From an uncultured Pseudomonadota bacterium (GTDB taxonomy: Bacteria; Pseudomonadota; Gammaproteobacteria; Burkholderiales; Casimicrobiaceae), in assembly GCA_937958295.1 (NCBI GenBank), contig CALFEY010000080.1, positions 1 through 58,361 of the forward strand: DNA of 58,361 nt, in the 5' to 3' direction. A model generated the notes under the pieces. The model was not told the origin of the DNA, ran no database searches, and saw only the letters and a list, made by a program, of their open reading frames with translations. This document shows, piece after piece, positions 35,533 to 44,627 of this stretch. A program made the position numbers and the translations under genes. Every line of letters starts with the position of its first letter. Within the stretch, counting starts at the first letter, position 1.

Positions 35533-37734
35533 ATGGCGCTCAAACTCGGCAAGTTTTTCGGTGGCGACAAGGTCAAGGACATCGATTCCGACCTCGACAT
35601 GCCCACGACGCAGGTCAAGATGGCGGCTGCCTCGCCGCCGGGCTACGACCCGCTCGCCTCCGTTTCCATCATGGAGCAGTTGCGCTCGGCCACCCCCGCG
35701 GCCGCGGCGCCCCGGCGCCTGCCGCTCATCGGCGGCCTACCGGTGGTCAAGCAGTTCCAGACACTCGGCGTGCTGATGGTGGCCTTCCTCATGCTGGCGG
35801 CCCTCATGGTGTTCCTCGATACGAGGCAGTCGGCGCAGACTTCGGCGGCTGCCGCCACGGCTACGGAAATGCAGATGCTCTCGCAGCGCCTTGCCCGCGG
35901 CAGCGCGCTCGCAGCGCAGGGCCAGACCGCCGGCTTTGCGGCGGTGAAGGAGAGCCGGGAGAAGTTCAAGACCAACTTCGAGGCCCTCATGACGGGCGGC
36001 AACACCCGCGGCGTGAGCCTCGACGTGCCGCTCGACGCGACCACCACCAAGCTCCTCAACGACGTGAAGGCGCGCTGGGAGCGCGTGGACCAGGCCGCCA
36101 ACAACCTCGTGCAGAACGAATCGAGCCTCACCACGCTGGCCAAGGGCCTGGACGCGCTCAACACCGGCAACAACGTCCTGCTCGACCTGTCGCAGCAAGC
36201 TGCGGCACAGATCGCGCAAAGCGGCGGCAGCCTGCGGGAGATCGACTACGCCAACCAGCTCGCGATCCTGTCGCAGCGCATCGCCAAGAACGCCAACGCG
36301 CTGGCGTCCTCCGACGAGATCGATCCCGAGGTCGCATTCCTCTTGGGCAAGGATAGCGGCACCTTCCGCGACATCCTCGCCGGCCTGTTGCGCGGCAGTG
36401 ACCCGCTGAGGCTTGCGCCGGTGCGCAGCGACGAGGCGAGGCTCACGCTCACGGAGCTGCAGAAGCGCTTTGCAGGCTACGAGACCGGCACCACGGCCAT
36501 CCTCAACAACATGCCGCGCCTCGTGGTGGCGAAGCAGGCGGCGCGCAGCATCAACACCGAGGCTGACGGACTCCTCGCCGACACCACGAAGCTCGCCGAG
36601 TCCTACGAGGGAAGTCCCATCCGCACGTGGACGCTGGTGGCGGCCATCGTCTTCGCTGCCCTCGCCCTTGCCGCTCTCGTGCTCCTCGGCAAGGTCTTCC
36701 TCGACGACGCGCGGTCGCGCGCCCTCGATAGCGAAGGCGAGAACAAGCGCAACCAGGAGGCCATTCTTCGACTCCTGAACGAGATGGGCAACTTGGCCGA
36801 CGGCGACCTCACGGTACAGGCCTCCGTGACCGAGGACGTGACAGGCGCCATCGCCGACTCCATCAACTTCACGATCGAGGAGTTGCGCACGCTGGTGCGC
36901 GGCATCAACTCCGCCACCGACCAGGTGACCAAGGCCACGCAGGAAACGCAGGCCATCTCGAATCGTCTGTACGAAGCTTCGCAGCGGCAGAACCGCGAAA
37001 TCCAGCAGGCCTCCGCCTCGGTGCTGCAGATGGCGCAGTCGATCAATGAAGTGTCACAAACCGCCAACCAGTCGGCGCGAGTCGCCCAGCAGTCGCTGGC
37101 CGCCGCGGAGAAGGGTGGCACGGTCGTGCAGAACCAGATCGCGGGCATGAACGAAATCCGCACGCAGATCCAGGACACGTCCAAGCGGATCAAGCGGCTC
37201 GGCGAATCGTCGATGGAAATCGGCGAGATCGTGGAGCTCATCTCCGACATTACCGAGCAGACGAACGTGCTCGCGCTAAACGCCGCGATCCAGGCGGCGT
37301 CCGCGGGCGAAGCGGGCCGTGGTTTCACAGTGGTGGCGGAAGAAGTGCAGCGCCTCGCGGAACGATCGGGTGAAGCAACCAAGCAGATCGAGGCGATCGT
37401 GAAGACCATTCAGGCGGACACTCAGGATGCCGTGGCCGCCATGGAGAAGTCGACGGTCGGCGTGGTCGAGGGAACGAAGCTCTCTGATGCCGCGGGCCAG
37501 GCGCTGACGGAAATTCAGACGGTGTCGCGCGATCTCGCGGAGCTCATCTCGCGGATCTCCACGCAGACGCAGATGCAGTCCACGTCGGTCACCGACGTGA
37601 CGCGGGGCATGCAGGGCATCCTCAAGATCACCGAGGAAACGACCGAAGGCACGAAGCAGACGAACGTGTCGATCGGGCAGCTCACCAAGCTCGCGCAGGA
37701 GCTGCGGTCGTCGGTGGCGGGTTTCAAGGTTTGA
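35533..37734 (+). CDS. pilJ: Methyl-accepting chemotaxis protein PilJ
   Basis: 733 residues. A 75-residue N-terminal cytoplasmic segment precedes TM1 (about 77-95), then a periplasmic region with two PilJ-type modules (QMLSQRLARGSAL and LAILSQRIAKNANAL), TM2 (about 365-390), a HAMP-like linker and the signalling domain whose hairpin tip reads ITEQTNVLALNAAIQAASAG (about 575-594). PilJ senses pilus retraction or pilin state and controls ChpA. The long N-terminal cytoplasmic part is typical of the PilJ group. No CheR-like PilK gene follows; instead a 248-bp gap with an inverted repeat leads to chpA. Confidence 0.95.
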   Translation: MALKLGKFFGGDKVKDIDSDLDMPTTQVKMAAASPPGYDPLASVSIMEQLRSATPAAAAPRRLPLIGGLPVVKQFQTLGVLMVAFLMLAALMVFLDTRQSAQTSAAAATATEMQMLSQRLARGSALAAQGQTAGFAAVKESREKFKTNFEALMTGGNTRGVSLDVPLDATTTKLLNDVKARWERVDQAANNLVQNESSLTTLAKGLDALNTGNNVLLDLSQQAAAQIAQSGGSLREIDYANQLAILSQRIAKNANALASSDEIDPEVAFLLGKDSGTFRDILAGLLRGSDPLRLAPVRSDEARLTLTELQKRFAGYETGTTAILNNMPRLVVAKQAARSINTEADGLLADTTKLAESYEGSPIRTWTLVAAIVFAALALAALVLLGKVFLDDARSRALDSEGENKRNQEAILRLLNEMGNLADGDLTVQASVTEDVTGAIADSINFTIEELRTLVRGINSATDQVTKATQETQAISNRLYEASQRQNREIQQASASVLQMAQSINEVSQTANQSARVAQQSLAAAEKGGTVVQNQIAGMNEIRTQIQDTSKRIKRLGESSMEIGEIVELISDITEQTNVLALNAAIQAASAGEAGRGFTVVAEEVQRLAERSGEATKQIEAIVKTIQADTQDAVAAMEKSTVGVVEGTKLSDAAGQALTEIQTVSRDLAELISRISTQTQMQSTSVTDVTRGMQGILKITEETTEGTKQTNVSIGQLTKLAQELRSSVAGFKV

Positions 37735-37800
37735 CCAACGCAAAGGGCGTTCGCGAGGGCGGCGGGATTCGGATCGCCGGCGTTGCGTCTCTTGCGTTGG
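37735..37800. repeat. Long-range inverted repeat after pilJ
   Basis: CCAACGCAA (37735-37743) and TTGCGTTGG (37792-37800) are perfect 9-bp complements starting right after the pilJ stop, with a 48-nt intervening segment. Could form a 3'-end stem or attenuator between pilJ and chpA. The remaining 180 bp of the gap contain no supported gene. Confidence 0.4.
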
Positions 37801-37982
37801 ACTAGAAGTCAGGCGGCCGCCGAAAGAGGGCTTGGCAAGGACGAATGTCTTGCCGCTGGAATTGCTGATCTCGCCGGTGGTCGTCACTGAGCAGGCGATT
37901 GCCATCTGCGACGTTCTCGTTCATAGCGCACGTTCGGCCGCTTGCTTGCGGTGGCGGGCGCGAAGTTTGCTGAAGGCAGCCC

Positions 37983-40900
37983 ATGGCTACTGATATCACT
38001 CCGGAGTTTGACCTCGGCCCACTGTCGTGGGTGCAGGGTGAGATCGACCAGGCGCTCACGCGGGGCCTCGAGTCGCTCGCGCAGTTCAAGGCGGCGCCCA
38101 CCGAGGGCAACACCCTCAAGCACGCGCGCTCGCACATCCACCAGGCTGCGGGCGCCATCCAGATGGTGGGGCTCGACGCCGTGGTGGCCTTCACCGACGA
38201 GCTCGAGCGGCAGCTCGCGCGCCTCGAGGAGCTCCCGCCCGGCGAGGCCGCGGCCAGTTGCGACGTGATCGATCGAGCGTGCCGCAAGCTCAAGATCTTC
38301 CTCGACGAGATCGTCAACGGTGCGCCGCCGGTACCGCTCAAGCTCTATCCCGAATACGAAGCCATGCAGACGGCCCGCGGCGTCAAGGCCGCCGCGCCCA
38401 CCGACCTCTTCTATCCGGACCTGTCTCCGCGCGCGCCGCGGCTCACCCAGCGCGAGGCGATTCCGCCCAACCGACTGCCATCGCACATCGTGAAGCAGCG
38501 GCGGCTCTACCAGCGGGGCCTGCTCGCCTGGCTCCGCGGCGACGAGGGTGGGGCGGTCACGATGCGCGACGCGGTTGCCGGCATCGAGGACGTGACCACG
38601 CAAGGCAACCTGCGGGCCTTCTGGTGGACGGTGGGTGCGATGCTCGAGGGCATGGTCGAGAAGGGCCTCGACGCCGGCTTCGGCGTGAAGCAGCTTACCG
38701 CCCGCATCGATCTGCAGATCCGCCGCGTCGCCGAGGGCAGCGCCAAGGTGGCCGACCGGCTGCGTCGTGAAGTGCTCTACTTCGTGGCGATCAGCGCGCC
38801 GGTAGGGCCGCAGGTGCAGGCCGTCCAGCGCGCCTTCAAGCTGTCGGGGCTCATTCCGTCGGCGGAAGTACTCTCCGCCGACGTCGTGCGGCTGCAGCCG
38901 ATCCTGCGCGAAGCGCGCGAGCAGCTGGCAGGTGCCAAGGATGCGTGGCTCAAGGCGGCCTCGGGGCGCGCCGAGAATCTGCCCAAGCTCAAGCAGACGC
39001 TCGCCTCGGTGCATGCCAAGGCCGCGGACATCCATAACGGCGCGCTGATGAAGCTCACGTCGGCGCTCGTGGAGCGGCTCGACCGCATGCCATCCGCCGG
39101 TGTCTCCGAGCCCATGGCCATGGAGTACGCCACGGCCCTCCTGCTCGCGGAGAGCGCCTTCGAGAACTACTCCAACCTGTCGTCGGAGTTCCCCCAGCAG
39201 GTCGATGCGATGCTGGCGCGGCTCGATGCCGTGCACCAGGGACGCGCCGCGACCAGCGGCGGCGCGCCGATGCTCGACGAGATGAGCAAGCGTGCGCAGG
39301 AGCGCGTATTGCTCGCGCAAGTGGGCCGCGAGATCCAGGTCAACCTGCGTCGCATGGAGCAGGTGCTCGACGCCTTTTTCCGCGACAACTCCAAGCGCGC
39401 CGAGCTCGCCACCCTCGCCAAGGACAGCGCGCAGATTCGCGGTGCGCTGCGCATTCTCGGGCTCGACGAGGCCGATCGCCTGCTCGCGCTGTGCGAGCAG
39501 CAGATTGCCACGTATGCCGATCCTGAGAGCGCGGTCAGCAACGACGATCTCGAGCTTCTCGCCGAGTCGCTGTCCGGCCTCGGCTTCTACATCGAGGCGG
39601 TCGAGCAACAGCGGCCGGAACGTGATCGCCTCATCGCTCCGCTGATCGCCAAGCGTCTCGGCGAAGCGCCCGCTCCGGCGCCCGCGGAAACGGACTCCGT
39701 GGAGGCTGCGGTCGCCGAGTTGCGTGGCGCCTTGCCGCGTCTCGTGGAAGAGTTGCACGCGGCACCGAGCGATGCCGTGGCGCGCGATGCGCTGAAGCAG
39801 AAGCTCGTGAGCCTGCGCGACGACGCCGAGCTCATCGGCGATGCCGACCTCGCCGCGCAGGTGAGCGCCATCGTGGCGGAGCTGGAAGCGGGTGACGCGC
39901 AGCGCCTCGCCGCGGCTGCCGATGCCATCGCCGACACCTCGGCGCCCGCGCCCGAGATCTCCGACGAAACGCAGCGCCTGCTCGCCACCGATGCCGGCGA
40001 GCTCGACCGCGAGCTCCTCGAGATCTACCTCTTCGAGGCCGTCGAGGTGTTGGACGGTATCGCCCAGAACCACCACGCGCTCCAGGAGAACCCGGGCGAC
40101 CGGGAGGCCCTGCGTACCGTGCGGCGGGGCTTTCATACGCTGAAGGGCAGCGGCCGGATGGTGGGCCTCACCGAGCTCGGCGAGTACGCCTACGATGCCG
40201 AGCGCGTCATCAACCGACTCATCGAGGAGGAGCGCCCGGTCACCACCGCGGTCGTCGCGCTCGTGGGAGTTGCCCACACGAGCTTCCGCCACTGGGTCGA
40301 TGCACTGACGCGCGAGGGTCGTGTGGTGGCCGATCCGCGGCCGCTCCGGGCGGCGATCGTGGCCGTGGAACGCGAGCTGCCCGGCTACGAGCCGCCTGCG
40401 GCGCCGCCGTCCAACGTCATCGAGTTGCCGCGTCCCGCGCAAGCCCCCCCGGCAGGGGAGGACCGCCGAAACCCTAGTCTGCCCGCGCCATTGCCACCGG
40501 TGGCGCCGGCACTCGAGTTTGTCGAGTTGCCCGAGCTGGGTGCCGGTGGCGAAGGAGCGCTCGAGTCGGGCGTGGAATCGGCGGGCGAGGTCACCGAAGT
40601 CATCGAGATGGTGGCCCTGCCGATCGACGACAGTCACGATTCGGACGAGACGGCCGCCGGCCAGGACGACGTGCCGGCGCCGGGTCCCGCTTTCGCGCTG
40701 GGCGCGCCCGCGGTCGCGTCCGCTGCGGCGATGGCCGTGGAGGACCTGGCAACGGTTCCGGCCGCCCGGGACGCGTGGGAGCCGGCGTTCGCAGGGTCCG
40801 GAGGCGATGCCTCGGTCGAGATCGACGTGCCGGTTCTCGACGAATTGCCGGCCGCCGGCGTTGCGAGTCCGGTTCCGCACGTTTCCGGCGTGGCGGACGC

Positions 40901-43900
40901 GCCGGCCGGCCAGACTCTCGAGCGGCCCGCACTGGAGATGCCCGCACTCGAGATGCCGCTGCTCGACACGCCGGCACTCGACGAAATCGTGCCAACCGCG
41001 GGGGACGGATCCGCCGTGGTGGAGGCGAGCGCTGCCGCAGCCGAGCCTGCGCTCGAGGCGACGGCGGCGGTGGCCACCGCTGACGCTGCTGGGGAGAACG
41101 GCGACGACATCGTCATCGGTGGCGTCGTCGTTTCCCGATCGCTCTGGGCGATCCTGTGCGACGAAGCCGACCAGCACCTGGCCACGCTCGCCCACGAGCT
41201 CTCCCTTCTCCAATTCGATCCGCAGGCGGTGCCCCGCGCGCCCATGGTCCGGGCGAGTCACACCCTGTGCGGCATTCATCGCACGGGCGGCTTCCCGCTC
41301 CTGGCCGCGACCGCGAAGTCGCTCGAGCAGGCGCTCACCGGTCTCGAGCAGAACGGACCGCCCATGGCGAGTGCAGCCTATCCGGTGATTGCCCGCGCGG
41401 TGGCGGGGCTTGACGCCCTCGTCAATCGCGTCAAGCGACGGGAGGCGTTCTCGGCGCAGGATGTCCAGGAAGGCGAGGCGATTCAGCGCGAGCTCGACGA
41501 GTTGCGCACGGACACGAGCGTTGCGTCGGATGCCGAGGCCGCGGCGCTGCTCGCGGCAAGCATCGACGACGACATCGAGCCGCCCTTCGACGAGGTGCTT
41601 GCCGATGCGGCGCTTGAGCATTCAGCGCACGCCGATTCAGTGCCTGAAGGGGCGGTACCGGAGAGTGCCGCTTCTCCCGGCGTCTCACCTGCCGATGCCG
41701 TCCCGGTCGATGATGTTGCCTCGGCGATGAGCGCCGGTGAATGGCACGACGAGCCCGTCGCGTCCGCACCGCCGATGCCGGTGCCGCTGCCGCCCGAGGA
41801 ACGCCAGCGCGCCACGCTCGAGCTCGTCCACCCCGCGCCTGCGGAATCAACCACGACGGCCGGCGTGACTGCGCTGGAGCCCAAGCTCGCGTTGCTCTCG
41901 GCGCCGGGCGATGCCGACGTTCTACCTCCGCCGCGCGTGGACCCGCTCGCCGACATCCGCGACGACGTGGACGCGCAGGTCCTGCCGATATTCCTCGACG
42001 AGGCGGGCGAGCTCTTCCCGCAGGCGGGCGAGCAATTGCGCGCGTGGCGGCGCGCGCCGGGTGACGGGGCGATCGTGGGCCAGTTGCGGCGCACGCTGCA
42101 CACGTTCAAGGGCAGCGCGCGCATGGCGGGGGCGATGCGCCTCGGCCAGCTCGCCCATCTCATGGAAACGCGCCTGGAGGAAGGCGAGGTCGAAGCCTCG
42201 CCCGCGCTCTTCGAGGCGCTCGACGAGGATCTCGACCACATCGCCTTCGTGCTGGACGCGTTGCGTCGCAGCGAGGTCGACGTTCCGCTGCCATGGGTCG
42301 CAGCCATGGCGGCCGCGCAGGCGCCACCGGCGGAGGACGTGGCGGCCGACGCGACGGGGCCCGACGAGACCGGCGATGCTCTCGTGTCCGCGGATGCACC
42401 GGCGGCTGAAGCACCGGCGGCTGAAGCACCGGCGGCTGAAGCACCGGCGGCTGAAACATCGGCGGCTGAAACATCGGCGGCTGAAACATCGGCGGCTGAA
42501 TCATCGGCCATCGCCGCGCCGAACCTCGTCGCCGACGAGCGCGCGGTGGTCGTGCCGCTCACGTTGCCGGTGGCGCCCGCTCCTTCTGCGCCGGCGCCAC
42601 TCGCCCCTGCGGCGCATTCTCCGACCGCCCACCCGCCCGCTGCACCGGCACGCGCCGAAGCGGTTCCCGAGCTCGAGTCGGGTGCGCGCGCGCAGTTGCG
42701 CGTGCGTGCCGATGTGATCGATCGGCTGGTGAACGAAGCCGGCGAAGTGGCCATCGCGCGCGCGCGGGTCGAAGGCGAGCTGCGCGCGCTGAAGTCCAAC
42801 CTCCTCGAGCTCACGAGCAGCGTGATCCGCCTGCGCTCGCAGATGCGCGAGATCGAGATACAGGCCGAGTCGCAGATCCAGTCGCAAATGCCGCAGGAAG
42901 CGCACCAAGACTTCGACCCCCTGGAGTTCGACCGCTATACGCGCTTCCAGGAGCTCACGCGCTCGCTCGCCGAGGGCATCAACGACGTGTCGACCGTGCA
43001 GCAGTCGCTGCTCAAGAACCTGGACGACGCCGATGCGGCGCTCCTTGCACAGGCACGCCTGTCGCGCGACGTGCAGCAGCGTCTCTTCTCCATCCGTACC
43101 GTGCCTTTCGGCAGCGTCTCGGAGCGGCTCTATCGCATCCTGCGCGCCACCGCGCGCGAGCTCGACAAGCGCGCGAATCTCGAGATCACGGGCACCCAGG
43201 TGGAGCTCGACCGCTCAGTGCTCGAGAAGCTCATCGGCCCGCTCGAACACCTCCTGCGCAACGCGCTCGATCACGGCATCGAAGCACGGGAGGCCCGGCG
43301 TGCGGCTGGCAAGTCGGAGACGGGTGAGATCCGCCTCGTGATCCGCCAGGTGGGCAACGAAATCGTGATCGAGCTGGCCGACGATGGCGGCGGCGTGGAC
43401 CTCGCGCGTGTCGCGGAGCGGGCCCGCTCGCACGGCCTGCTCGCGGTCGATGCTGAGCCCACCGACGCGCAGCTCATGGAATGCCTCTTCGCGCCGGGGT
43501 TCTCCACGGCGTCGAAGGTGACGCAGATCTCAGGGCGCGGCATCGGCATGGACGTGGTGCGCAGCGAGATCGGCGCGCTCGGCGGCCGCGTGGAAGTGCT
43601 ATCCGCCAAGGGACAGGGCACGCGCTTCGTGCTCACGCTTCCGCTCACGCTGGCGGTCGCGCAGGCGGTGCTGGTGCGCGCCGGCGCTCGGCTGTGGGCC
43701 TTGCCCGCGCCGATGGTGGAGCAAGTGCAGCAGGTGAAATCGCAAGCGCTGCTCGACATCTACATCGAGCGCAAGGTGCAGTGGCAGGGGCGCACGTATC
43801 CGTTCCATTACCTTCCGCGGCTGCTCGGGGATTCTGCACACAACCCCGAGACCAAGCGTTACAACGCGATCCTGCTCCTGCGCAGCGGTCAGAGCCACGC

Positions 43901-44516
43901 AGCGATCCACGTCGACGAGATGGTCGGCAACCAGGAACTCGTGGTGAAGAACATCGGGCCGCAGCTCGCCCGCGTTTCCGGCATCTCCGGCGCGACGGTG
44001 CTGGGCACGGGCGAGATCGTACTCATCATCAACCCGGTGCAACTCGCCGCCCGGGCCGAGGTGCCGCGGGTCGACTCCCGCGGCGAGGACCGCGCGTTCG
44101 CCGATCGCCCGCGCGCGCCGGTGGCGCCCATCTCCACGCAGCCGCTGGTGTTGATCGTCGACGATTCGCTCACCGTGCGCAAGATCACGAGCCGCCTGCT
44201 CGTCCGCGAAGGCTTCGCGGTGGCCACGGCGCGCGATGGCGTCGATGCGCTGCAGGTGCTTGCGGAGCAGATCCCCGACGTGATCCTCTTGGACATCGAG
44301 ATGCCGCGCATGGACGGCTTCGAGTTCGCCAAGACGATCAAGGGCGATCCCAAGTACCAGGGGATTCCCATCATCATGATTACCTCGCGCACCGCCGAAA
44401 AGCATCGCAACCGCGCGGCGGAGCTCGGCGTCGACCTCTACCTCGGCAAGCCCTACCAGGAGGACGAGCTGCTCGGGCACCTGCGCGACATGACCGGAGT
44501 CGTGGCCGTTCGCTGA
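37983..44516 (+). CDS. chpA: Hybrid chemotaxis histidine kinase ChpA/PilL
   Basis: 2177 residues. Visible histidine-phosphotransfer (Hpt)-type modules: HIHQAAGAIQMVGL (about residue 50), FHTLKGSGRMVGL (718), ASHTLCGIHRTGG (1091) and LHTFKGSARMAG (1372). A CheA-like core follows: dimerisation helices, ATPase domain with N-box LRNALDHGIE (about 1758) and glycine boxes ADDGGGVD and GRGIGMDV, CheW-like P5 domain (about 1890-2015) and a C-terminal receiver with LIVDDSLTVRK and LLDIEMPRMDG (2055-2177). The third module keeps only part of the SHTLKG pattern. Long Ala/Pro-rich linkers separate modules. It phosphorylates PilG and PilH. No chpB, chpC or pilK is visible in the window. Confidence 0.95.
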   Translation: MATDITPEFDLGPLSWVQGEIDQALTRGLESLAQFKAAPTEGNTLKHARSHIHQAAGAIQMVGLDAVVAFTDELERQLARLEELPPGEAAASCDVIDRACRKLKIFLDEIVNGAPPVPLKLYPEYEAMQTARGVKAAAPTDLFYPDLSPRAPRLTQREAIPPNRLPSHIVKQRRLYQRGLLAWLRGDEGGAVTMRDAVAGIEDVTTQGNLRAFWWTVGAMLEGMVEKGLDAGFGVKQLTARIDLQIRRVAEGSAKVADRLRREVLYFVAISAPVGPQVQAVQRAFKLSGLIPSAEVLSADVVRLQPILREAREQLAGAKDAWLKAASGRAENLPKLKQTLASVHAKAADIHNGALMKLTSALVERLDRMPSAGVSEPMAMEYATALLLAESAFENYSNLSSEFPQQVDAMLARLDAVHQGRAATSGGAPMLDEMSKRAQERVLLAQVGREIQVNLRRMEQVLDAFFRDNSKRAELATLAKDSAQIRGALRILGLDEADRLLALCEQQIATYADPESAVSNDDLELLAESLSGLGFYIEAVEQQRPERDRLIAPLIAKRLGEAPAPAPAETDSVEAAVAELRGALPRLVEELHAAPSDAVARDALKQKLVSLRDDAELIGDADLAAQVSAIVAELEAGDAQRLAAAADAIADTSAPAPEISDETQRLLATDAGELDRELLEIYLFEAVEVLDGIAQNHHALQENPGDREALRTVRRGFHTLKGSGRMVGLTELGEYAYDAERVINRLIEEERPVTTAVVALVGVAHTSFRHWVDALTREGRVVADPRPLRAAIVAVERELPGYEPPAAPPSNVIELPRPAQAPPAGEDRRNPSLPAPLPPVAPALEFVELPELGAGGEGALESGVESAGEVTEVIEMVALPIDDSHDSDETAAGQDDVPAPGPAFALGAPAVASAAAMAVEDLATVPAARDAWEPAFAGSGGDASVEIDVPVLDELPAAGVASPVPHVSGVADAPAGQTLERPALEMPALEMPLLDTPALDEIVPTAGDGSAVVEASAAAAEPALEATAAVATADAAGENGDDIVIGGVVVSRSLWAILCDEADQHLATLAHELSLLQFDPQAVPRAPMVRASHTLCGIHRTGGFPLLAATAKSLEQALTGLEQNGPPMASAAYPVIARAVAGLDALVNRVKRREAFSAQDVQEGEAIQRELDELRTDTSVASDAEAAALLAASIDDDIEPPFDEVLADAALEHSAHADSVPEGAVPESAASPGVSPADAVPVDDVASAMSAGEWHDEPVASAPPMPVPLPPEERQRATLELVHPAPAESTTTAGVTALEPKLALLSAPGDADVLPPPRVDPLADIRDDVDAQVLPIFLDEAGELFPQAGEQLRAWRRAPGDGAIVGQLRRTLHTFKGSARMAGAMRLGQLAHLMETRLEEGEVEASPALFEALDEDLDHIAFVLDALRRSEVDVPLPWVAAMAAAQAPPAEDVAADATGPDETGDALVSADAPAAEAPAAEAPAAEAPAAETSAAETSAAETSAAESSAIAAPNLVADERAVVVPLTLPVAPAPSAPAPLAPAAHSPTAHPPAAPARAEAVPELESGARAQLRVRADVIDRLVNEAGEVAIARARVEGELRALKSNLLELTSSVIRLRSQMREIEIQAESQIQSQMPQEAHQDFDPLEFDRYTRFQELTRSLAEGINDVSTVQQSLLKNLDDADAALLAQARLSRDVQQRLFSIRTVPFGSVSERLYRILRATARELDKRANLEITGTQVELDRSVLEKLIGPLEHLLRNALDHGIEAREARRAAGKSETGEIRLVIRQVGNEIVIELADDGGGVDLARVAERARSHGLLAVDAEPTDAQLMECLFAPGFSTASKVTQISGRGIGMDVVRSEIGALGGRVEVLSAKGQGTRFVLTLPLTLAVAQAVLVRAGARLWALPAPMVEQVQQVKSQALLDIYIERKVQWQGRTYPFHYLPRLLGDSAHNPETKRYNAILLLRSGQSHAAIHVDEMVGNQELVVKNIGPQLARVSGISGATVLGTGEIVLIINPVQLAARAEVPRVDSRGEDRAFADRPRAPVAPISTQPLVLIVDDSLTVRKITSRLLVREGFAVATARDGVDALQVLAEQIPDVILLDIEMPRMDGFEFAKTIKGDPKYQGIPIIMITSRTAEKHRNRAAELGVDLYLGKPYQEDELLGHLRDMTGVVAVR
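42396..42500 (+). repeat. 15-bp tandem repeat inside chpA
   Basis: Seven adjacent 15-bp units: four copies of GCACCGGCGGCTGAA (42396-42455) then three of ACATCGGCGGCTGAA (42456-42500). They encode APAAE/TSAAE pentapeptides in the linker between the fourth Hpt-like module and the kinase core. All units are in frame, so copy-number change would alter linker length only. Confidence 0.9.
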
Positions 44517-44578
44517 CCTCGCCTCCCCTTCTCCCGGTGCTGCGGCGCACGACGCGCGGCCCGGCGAAATGCGCTAGA

Positions 44579-44590
44579 TTGGCCGGCCAA
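44579..44590. promoter_or_regulatory. Palindrome upstream of the EF-G-like gene
   Basis: TTGGCCGGCCAA is a perfect 12-bp palindrome, 37 bases before the start codon and after a possible -10 (TAGATT). It could be an operator, but palindromes of GGCC are frequent in GC-rich DNA. Confidence 0.25.
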
Positions 44591-44627
44591 GGCCGTTTCG
44601 AGATCGAGCCGTTTCGAAGGAGGAGCG

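Noticed and set aside
37801..37982. Small protein in the pilJ-chpA gap.
   Set aside because: An open plus-strand frame exists but has no start with a ribosome site and no recognisable similarity.
37884..41621. 1245-codon minus-strand open frame across chpA.
   Set aside because: Opposes a clear ChpA kinase with conserved Hpt motifs; composition (Arg, His, Gly) is that of a GC-rich shadow frame.
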